This document shows positions 45,238-50,215 of a stretch of DNA of 50,215 nt, one piece after another; the first letter of the stretch is position 1; every line of letters starts with the position of its first letter. The notes under the pieces were generated by a model. It saw only the letters and a list, made by a program, of their open reading frames with translations. It did not search any database and had not been told where the DNA came from. The DNA lies in assembly GCF_004010155.1 (NCBI RefSeq), contig NZ_RRYH01000037.1, positions 1 to 50,215 on the forward strand, read 5' to 3'. The stretch is from Solirhodobacter olei. Its GTDB lineage: Bacteria > Pseudomonadota > Alphaproteobacteria > Rhodobacterales > Rhodobacteraceae. A program made the position numbers and the translations under genes.

Positions 45238-46064
45238 CCAACCCCTGCATCATCTGCGTCGCCATCACCGGCTCGCTGCCCCAGAAGTCGCACAACCCCG
45301 GTGTGCCGATCACCGTCTCCGAGCAGATCGAGAGCACGCAGGAGGCCTTCGAGGCCGGCGCCACCATCGCCCATTGCCACGTCCGCAATGACGACGGCTC
45401 GACCACCTCCGACCCGGAGAAATTCGCCCGCCTGCAGGAAGGCATCCGCAAGCACTGCCCCGGCATGATCATGCAGATGTCCACCGGCGGGCGCTCCGGC
45501 GCGGGCCAGGCGCGCGGCGGGATGCTGCCCCTGCGCCCCGACATGGCCTCGCTCTCCGTCGGCTCCAACAACTTCCCGACGCGGGTCTACGAGAACCCGC
45601 CCGATCTGGTCGACTGGCTCGCCTCCGAAATGCTGAAATACGACGTGAAGCCCGAGATCGAGGCCTTCGACCTGTCGCACATCTTCCAGGCCGTGAAGAT
45701 GGCCGAGGACGGGCGGCTGAAAAAGCCGCTCTACATCCAGTTCGTGATGAACGTGAAGAACGCCATGCCCGCCGACAAGCGCGTCTTCGACTTCTACGTC
45801 GAGACCGTGAACCGCCTCGCGCCGGACGCCCAGTGGTGCGCCGCCGGCATCGGCCCGGCGCAGATCCTCGTCAACGAATGGTCCATCGCCGCCGGCGGCC
45901 ATACCCGGACCGGGATGGAGGACAACCTGAGGCTCGACCGCGAGACCCTCGCGCCCTCGAACGCCGCGCTGGTGCGCCGCGCCGCCGAGCTCTGCGCCAA
46001 ATACGACCGCCCCGTCGCCACCCCTGCCGAGGCGAGGGCCATCCTCGGCCTCCGCCCCGCCTGA
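45234..46064 (+). CDS. Beta-keto acid cleavage enzyme (BKACE, DUF849)
   Basis: The 276-residue TIM-barrel protein belongs to the family of 3-keto-5-aminohexanoate cleavage enzyme. It starts CIICVAITGSLPQKSHNPG. The zinc ligands are in AHCHVRNDDGSTTSD and the last in GGHTRTGMEDNLRL. The reaction by family is a beta-keto acid plus acetyl-CoA giving acetoacetate and a shorter acyl-CoA. In this operon the likely substrate is 3-oxoadipate, giving succinyl-CoA. That would replace PcaIJ and PcaF. The substrate is inferred from context; the chemistry is known for the family. Confidence 0.9.
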   Translation: MTNPCIICVAITGSLPQKSHNPGVPITVSEQIESTQEAFEAGATIAHCHVRNDDGSTTSDPEKFARLQEGIRKHCPGMIMQMSTGGRSGAGQARGGMLPLRPDMASLSVGSNNFPTRVYENPPDLVDWLASEMLKYDVKPEIEAFDLSHIFQAVKMAEDGRLKKPLYIQFVMNVKNAMPADKRVFDFYVETVNRLAPDAQWCAAGIGPAQILVNEWSIAAGGHTRTGMEDNLRLDRETLAPSNAALVRRAAELCAKYDRPVATPAEARAILGLRPA

Positions 46065-46093
46065 GCGGATGCGGGGGACCATGACACTGCACC

Positions 46094-46114
46094 GCCCGGC
46101 GCCCAACGCCGGGC
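46094..46114 (+). terminator. Intercistronic hairpin before pcaB
   Basis: GCCCGGCG (46094-46101) and CGCCGGGC (46107-46114) form a perfect 8 bp stem with a 5-base loop in the 87-base gap between the BKACE gene and pcaB. No T-tract follows. It may lower or separate pcaB expression. Confidence 0.45.
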
Positions 46115-46151
46115 CGCGCCTTCCAGCCTCCCAAGACCAAAGGCCCGCCTG

Positions 46152-47477
46152 ATGCCCGCCTCGCCCCTCGACAGCGCCCTCTACCGCGACCTCTTCGGGG
46201 ATGCAGAGCTTGCCCGCCTCTTCTCCGACACCGCCGAGATCCGCGCCATGCTGCTGGTCGAGGGCGCGCTGGCCCGCGCCCAGGGTCAGCTCGGGCTGAT
46301 CCCGGAAGCCTCCGCCGCCTTCCTCCACCGCGCCCTGCGCGAGATCCAGATCGACCCCGCCGGCCTCGCCCCCGAAACCGGCGCCAACGCCGTTCCCGTC
46401 CCCGCCCTCGTCGCCGCCGCCAGCAAGGCGCTGGAGGCCCCGGCCCATGCGCAATACCTGCACTGGGGTGCGACCTCGCAGGACATCATGGACACCGCGC
46501 TGACGCTCCGCCTGCGCCAGGTCACCGCCACCCTCGACACCCGGCTCGCCGCCCTCCTCGCCACCCTCGGGCAGCTCGCCGAAACCCATGCCGAGCTTCC
46601 GATGGCCGCCCGGACCTATGCCCAGGTCGCCACGCCCACCAGCTTCGGCGCCGTCGTCGCCGGCTGGGGCCTGCCGCTCCTGCGCCACCGCGCCCGCCTC
46701 GCCCCGGTCCGGGCGGAGCTGCTCTCCGTCTCCCTCTCCGGCGCCGCCGGCACCAATGCCGCGATCGGCCCCGAGGCCCCGAAGGTCCGCGCCCTGATGG
46801 CGGAAGAGCTCGGCCTCGCCGACCCCGGCGCGTCCTGGCATTCCGCGCGCGACACCGTCGCAGGCTTCGCCCAATGGCTGGCGCTGGCCGCCCAGCTCCT
46901 CGGCCGCATCGGCGAAGACGTGATCCTGATGACCCAGTCCGGCATCGAAGAGCTGCGCCTCACCGCCTCCGGCGCCTCCTCCACCATGCCGCAGAAGACC
47001 AACCCCGTCGCCGCCTCCGCCCTCGTGGCGCTGGCCCATCACGCGGCCGCCCTCGGCAGCGCCATGACCTCCGCCGCGCTCCACCGCCAGCAACGCGACG
47101 CCACCGCCTGGCTCACCGAATGGCTGAGCCTCCCGCAGCTCACCCTCACCCTCGGCCGCGCCCTCCTCACCGCCCAGGCCCTGGCCGACAGCATCGCCCC
47201 CGACGCCCCCCGCATGCGCGCCCCGCTGGCCGAGCCGCCGGGGCTTCTCTATGCCGAGGCCCTGACCTTCGCGCTCGCCCGCCAGATGCCCCGGCCAGAG
47301 GCGCAGGCCGCCGTCAAGGCGCTGGCCGCAGAGGCCCGCGCAACCGGCACGCCCCTCGCCGATCTCGCCACCCGGGACCACCCCGGCCCGGACTGGCACG
47401 CCCTCCTCTCCCCCGAGGCGCAATTGGGGGAGGCCCCGTCCGAAGCCCGCGCCTTCGCCGCCGCCACGCGCGGCTGA
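46152..47477 (+). CDS. pcaB: 3-carboxy-cis,cis-muconate cycloisomerase
   Basis: The 441-residue fumarase-superfamily enzyme closes 3-carboxymuconate to the lactone. The signature is SGASSTMPQKTNPVAASALV; HWGATSQDIMDTALTLRL and AARTYAQVATPTSFG are further conserved parts. It is the last pca gene, after a hairpin, and completes the steps from protocatechuate to 3-oxoadipate. Confidence 0.95.
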   Translation: MPASPLDSALYRDLFGDAELARLFSDTAEIRAMLLVEGALARAQGQLGLIPEASAAFLHRALREIQIDPAGLAPETGANAVPVPALVAAASKALEAPAHAQYLHWGATSQDIMDTALTLRLRQVTATLDTRLAALLATLGQLAETHAELPMAARTYAQVATPTSFGAVVAGWGLPLLRHRARLAPVRAELLSVSLSGAAGTNAAIGPEAPKVRALMAEELGLADPGASWHSARDTVAGFAQWLALAAQLLGRIGEDVILMTQSGIEELRLTASGASSTMPQKTNPVAASALVALAHHAAALGSAMTSAALHRQQRDATAWLTEWLSLPQLTLTLGRALLTAQALADSIAPDAPRMRAPLAEPPGLLYAEALTFALARQMPRPEAQAAVKALAAEARATGTPLADLATRDHPGPDWHALLSPEAQLGEAPSEARAFAAATRG

Positions 47478-47658
47478 GCGCCCCTCCCCCTCTCCGGGCC
47501 GATGGTCGTTTGCGTCGCCCCCCATGTCGCCCACCCGCGCGCCCCCGCCACCGCCTGCCCCCTAGGCTCCCCCAAAGCCGGCCACCCCCCTGGCCCGAAA
47601 ATCCCGGGGACCGGGGCAGCGCCCCCGGCCGCCGACAGAGACAAAAAAAGGAGCACCC

Positions 47659-48897
47659 ATGCGCCTCAAGGACCTCCAGCTCTTCACCGTCGCCCCCCCG
47701 GCCCCCGGCTGGGGCGGCCGCTACTGGACCTTCGTCAAGCTCACCACCGACGACGGCATAGAGGGCATCGGCGAATGCTACGTCTCCACCGTCGGCCCGG
47801 CGGCCATGAAGGCGGTGATCGAGGACGTCTTCACCCGCCACATGGAAGGCGAAAGCGCCGAGAACATCGAACTGATGTACCGCCGCGTCTATTCCTCGGG
47901 CTTCACCCAGCGCCCCGACCCCACCGTCATGGGCGCCTTCGCGGGGCTGGAGATCGCCTGCTGGGATATCCTCGGCAAGGCGCGGAACCGGCCCGTCTGG
48001 GCGCTCCTCGGCGGCAAGATGAACGAACGCATCCGCGCCTACACCTACCTCTACCCCGCCCCGGGCGACACCGACCCCGACTTCTGGGTGAACCCCGACA
48101 AGGCCGCCGAGGCCGCCCTGCGCTACGTGGGCCTCGGCTTCACCGCGGTGAAATTCGACCCCGCCGGCCCCTACACCATCCGCGGCGGCCACCAGCCGGC
48201 CATGTCCGACATCACCCGCTCCGTCGCCTTCTGCAAGGCGATCCGCGAGGCCGTCGGCGACCGCGCCGACCTCCTCTTCGGCACCCACGGCCAGTTCACC
48301 ACCGCCGGCGCCATCCGCCTCGCCCAGGCGATCGAGCCCTACCAGCCGCTGTGGTTCGAGGAGCCGATCCCCCCCGACAACCTGCTGGAATTCGCCGAGG
48401 TCTCGCGCCACACCTCGCTGCCCATCGCCACGGGCGAGCGCTTCACGACCAAGACCGAATTCGCCACGGTCCTGCGCACCGGCGGCGCCAAGATCCTGCA
48501 GCCCGCCCTCGGCCGCCTCGGCGGCATCTGGGAGGCCAAGAAGCTCGCCGCCATCGCCGAGCCCTTCAACGCCGAGATGGCGCCGCACCTCTATGCCGGC
48601 CCCGTCGAATGGGCCGCCAACATCCACCTCGCCACCTCGATCCCGAACCTGCTGATCGCCGAGACGATCGAGACCGGCGGCAGCTTCCACCAGGCCCTGA
48701 TCAACCACACCATCACCTGGGAGGACGGCTACATCCTGCCGCCAGAGGAGCCCGGCCTCGGCATCGAGTTCAACGAGGCCCTGGCGCTGGCCCATCCCTA
48801 CGAGGGCAGCCGCCTTCACCTGGAGATGCAGGAGGCCCCCTGCGACTACCGCCACGGCAACCGCTTCGAGGGCGGCGCGCCGTCAAGCGAGACCTGA
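47659..48897 (+). CDS. Mandelate racemase/muconate lactonizing enzyme family protein
   Basis: The 412-residue enolase-superfamily protein has the N-terminal capping domain (YWTFVKLTTDDGIEGIGECY, VMGAFAGLEIACWDILGKA). The barrel carries KFDPAGPYTI, LLFGTHGQFTTAGAIRLA, LWFEEPIPPDN and IATGERFTTKTEF, and ends HLYAGPVEWAANIHLATSIP. Residues near GTHG replace the usual first metal Asp, so the activity is not predictable; relatives dehydrate sugar acids. AAGGAG precedes the ATG. It is 181 bases after pcaB, so linkage to the aromatic operon is uncertain. Confidence 0.85.
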   Translation: MRLKDLQLFTVAPPAPGWGGRYWTFVKLTTDDGIEGIGECYVSTVGPAAMKAVIEDVFTRHMEGESAENIELMYRRVYSSGFTQRPDPTVMGAFAGLEIACWDILGKARNRPVWALLGGKMNERIRAYTYLYPAPGDTDPDFWVNPDKAAEAALRYVGLGFTAVKFDPAGPYTIRGGHQPAMSDITRSVAFCKAIREAVGDRADLLFGTHGQFTTAGAIRLAQAIEPYQPLWFEEPIPPDNLLEFAEVSRHTSLPIATGERFTTKTEFATVLRTGGAKILQPALGRLGGIWEAKKLAAIAEPFNAEMAPHLYAGPVEWAANIHLATSIPNLLIAETIETGGSFHQALINHTITWEDGYILPPEEPGLGIEFNEALALAHPYEGSRLHLEMQEAPCDYRHGNRFEGGAPSSET

Positions 48898-49203
48898 CCC
48901 GGGCGCGCCTGCGGGCGGGGGCACCGGCCCTTCCGGCAGGCGCCCCATCTCTCCCGTCGCCCAATGTCCCAAGGGGGAGCTGGGTGTGCCCCCCCTGCTC
49001 CCGCCTCGCCAGCGCCCGCTCCGATGGCGAGCAAGGCACGACGGGCGGTGAACTGTCGTTAGCCGCACGGCACTGAGGTCCACTCTGCGCAGCTTGCCGC
49101 CGGTCACCACAGCGCTCTTGGGCAAAGAGACCGCGCAGATAGCTGAATTTGCAAGGTCAATTTGGGTGACGAATGCCAGAGTTTGCAACTGCGCCGAATG
49201 CCG
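48898..49203. other. 306-base region between sugar-acid enzyme and Abi gene
   Basis: No supported gene. The first 50 bases hold an imperfect hairpin (GGGC, GCCTGC against GCAGGC, GCCC, 48901-48945) that may end the upstream transcript. From about 49050 the composition falls towards AT, marking the change to the Abi region. A minus-strand frame here has no family features. Confidence 0.5.
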
Positions 49204-50046
49204 TCAAGTGTTCCGTGCGATCAAGTAAGAAACAAACGACGCGCAAGCTCCCAACATGAACAATGCGTCAGTTTCGTCAACAGCTTCATCTTCCCCATAA
49301 ACGTTGGCATGTCGGACGCCAGTTTTCTTGTCACTCGTATATCCGTACAACGCTCCAAATGCCTTCTTCAGGCCACCGTGGAGTTTCCCACGCCTTTCGA
49401 GTTCGGTCAGAGCGGGGCCGAGGGTCTCTCCAGGCGCGAAACTTATTGCTGCCGCTTCAACGGCGTGAATACTCTCCCGAACACTTCCAACCCAATCGGC
49501 ATCCGCAAGTTTTTTTCCGGCGTCAATCAAATGTTGCCTTGCCCCTAAATTATTCGAACCCTCAGCGTCATCTATCGCCCTTAGCAGCGCTTGGGCTTGC
49601 TCGTTGGTACCAACTGCAATGACGAGACCGTCTTTGAGGCGGTATGCCGTTCGAGCATCGACAAATGCTTGGGCCAAGTCTGTTTTGACTTGCTCTGTGC
49701 ACCCGCGGTGCTTGGCAAAGAACTCAATAATATTAAACAGTTCATCATAACGAACCTTTGCAATAGAGTGCTCCAGTTCTCTGTTCAATTTTGAGGGATT
49801 GTTTTCGAACGAACTGATTGGCTTTCCAAAGAACCTGACGTGCAAGTCTTGAGCAACTCGATGCCACTCACGGTCGAAATGGGCGCTCATGGCACCATGA
49901 CGCGCGACCCGGTGGATTTCTTGATCCAACGCGTAGTGGATCAATCGGCGAAACTCGCTTGATACCTGCTCAAGCTTCAACTGCTCTGGAATGGGCAGCA
50001 AGCCGTTGCGTTGAGAATAATTGAGGCCCTCACTTTCATCAGACAT
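49204..50046 (-). CDS. AbiJ-like abortive infection protein (HEPN-type C-terminus)
   Basis: The 280-residue protein has an N-terminal AbiJ_NTD4-like domain (about 1-110: NYSQRNGLLPIPEQLKLEQV, SSEFRRLIHYALDQ). The C-terminal helical domain is about 150-280 (VGSVRESIHAVEAAAI, KTGVRHANVYGEDEAVDETD, ALFMLGACASFVSYLIAR), where VRHA and the final helix fit Abi HEPN-type RNases. Such proteins act in phage defence by halting the host. The gene is AT-rich against its surroundings and stands alone, both signs of transfer. Activity and trigger are unknown; GGAAG is seen upstream. Confidence 0.75.
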   Translation of the reverse strand: MSDESEGLNYSQRNGLLPIPEQLKLEQVSSEFRRLIHYALDQEIHRVARHGAMSAHFDREWHRVAQDLHVRFFGKPISSFENNPSKLNRELEHSIAKVRYDELFNIIEFFAKHRGCTEQVKTDLAQAFVDARTAYRLKDGLVIAVGTNEQAQALLRAIDDAEGSNNLGARQHLIDAGKKLADADWVGSVRESIHAVEAAAISFAPGETLGPALTELERRGKLHGGLKKAFGALYGYTSDKKTGVRHANVYGEDEAVDETDALFMLGACASFVSYLIARNT

Positions 50047-50215
50047 AACGGCTTCCTTTCTGGAGAGCGGCTTCGCTATGGGCGCAGGTTAGTTGGTTCC
50101 ATGAGAGGATCAAGTCATTCCAGATTCGTCCCAATTTTGAAAGTCTGCTCGTCCAAGAATGGAGTGGCTCTTTCACCCCACGATATTCACCGGCCCGCGT
50201 CTCTTGGGCTCTTGA
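50047..50215. other. Right edge, AT-rich, no gene seen
   Basis: The last 169 bases contain the leader of the Abi-like gene and no coding frame or repeat that I can support. A gene could enter from beyond the window. Confidence 0.4.

Noticed and set aside
47659-48897. Muconate cycloisomerase (catB-like) call from its position by the pca genes
   Set aside because: The metal-site motif is different and relatives act on sugar acids; the protocatechuate branch already uses PcaB.
48883-49188. 101-codon minus-strand frame between the enolase-type gene and the Abi gene
   Set aside because: No family features, no ribosome site, and it runs across a change in base composition and into the end of the gene before it.

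Overview
The window is high-GC DNA from an alphaproteobacterium, very probably of the Rhodobacterales (Rhodobacteraceae/Paracoccaceae group). The best single sign is a SAM/SAH riboswitch directly upstream of metK, a regulatory RNA class described from Rhodobacterales. The hflK-hflC-DUF2065-degP block, the miaB...phoH-ybeY-corC-lnt block and the pobA-pcaDCHG-pcaB aromatic cluster also fit. No phage, plasmid, transposase, rRNA or CRISPR was seen. Codon choice and GC are uniform except at the two ends (about 1-340 and 49050-50215), which are visibly more AT-rich.

Layout. 1-432: a doubtful small secreted ORF and a tRNA-Ser(UGA). 475-4573 (minus): a Ugp-like ABC importer operon (ATPase, binding protein, two permeases) behind a candidate PHO box. 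4762-8753 (minus): hflK, hflC, a DUF2065 gene and a DegP/HtrA protease. 8807-10957 (minus): rpiA and gor. 11175-14307: a glycosyltransferase-like protein, a periplasmic protein, a GIY-YIG protein divergent from a DUF2239 gene, and a DUF1330-like gene. 14468-18985: an O-acetylhomoserine sulfhydrylase family enzyme, a SIMPL-domain protein and a large bitopic protein that looks like a GspL/GspC fusion. 19114-23196: hpd with a divergent Lrp/AsnC regulator, then a MobA-like 3-hydroxybenzoate 4-monooxygenase divergent from a MarR regulator, with two near-identical operators between them. 23193-30758 (minus): trmB, a YghU-type glutathione transferase, queF, metK with its riboswitch, lnt, corC, ybeY and phoH. 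31403-33777 (minus): an unusual lipoprotein/OmpA pair and miaB. 33893-39397: a conserved glycosyltransferase-2-like protein, an FKBP isomerase, prolyl aminopeptidase, a type II haloacid dehalogenase, an alpha/beta hydrolase and a Thr/Ser dehydratase. 39385-48897: an MFS transporter divergent from pobA-pcaD-pcaC-pcaH-pcaG-hydrolase-BKACE-pcaB, then an enolase-superfamily gene. 49204-50046 (minus): an AbiJ-like abortive-infection gene.

How the genes work together. The metabolic theme is aromatic catabolism converging on protocatechuate: PobA makes it from 4-hydroxybenzoate and the MobA-like enzyme probably from 3-hydroxybenzoate. PcaGH, PcaB, PcaC and PcaD then lead to 3-oxoadipate. The usual last enzymes (PcaIJ, PcaF) are absent from the window, and a beta-keto acid cleavage enzyme (BKACE, DUF849) lies inside the operon. 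It could cleave 3-oxoadipate directly to acetoacetate and succinyl-CoA. Hpd adds tyrosine catabolism.

The main structure not explained by genes is a set of repeats: four full copies of a roughly 170-190 bp non-coding element whose two ends form long inverted repeats with compensated changes between copies, plus a partial copy, and four copies of a perfect 21 bp hairpin, two of which abut the long element.
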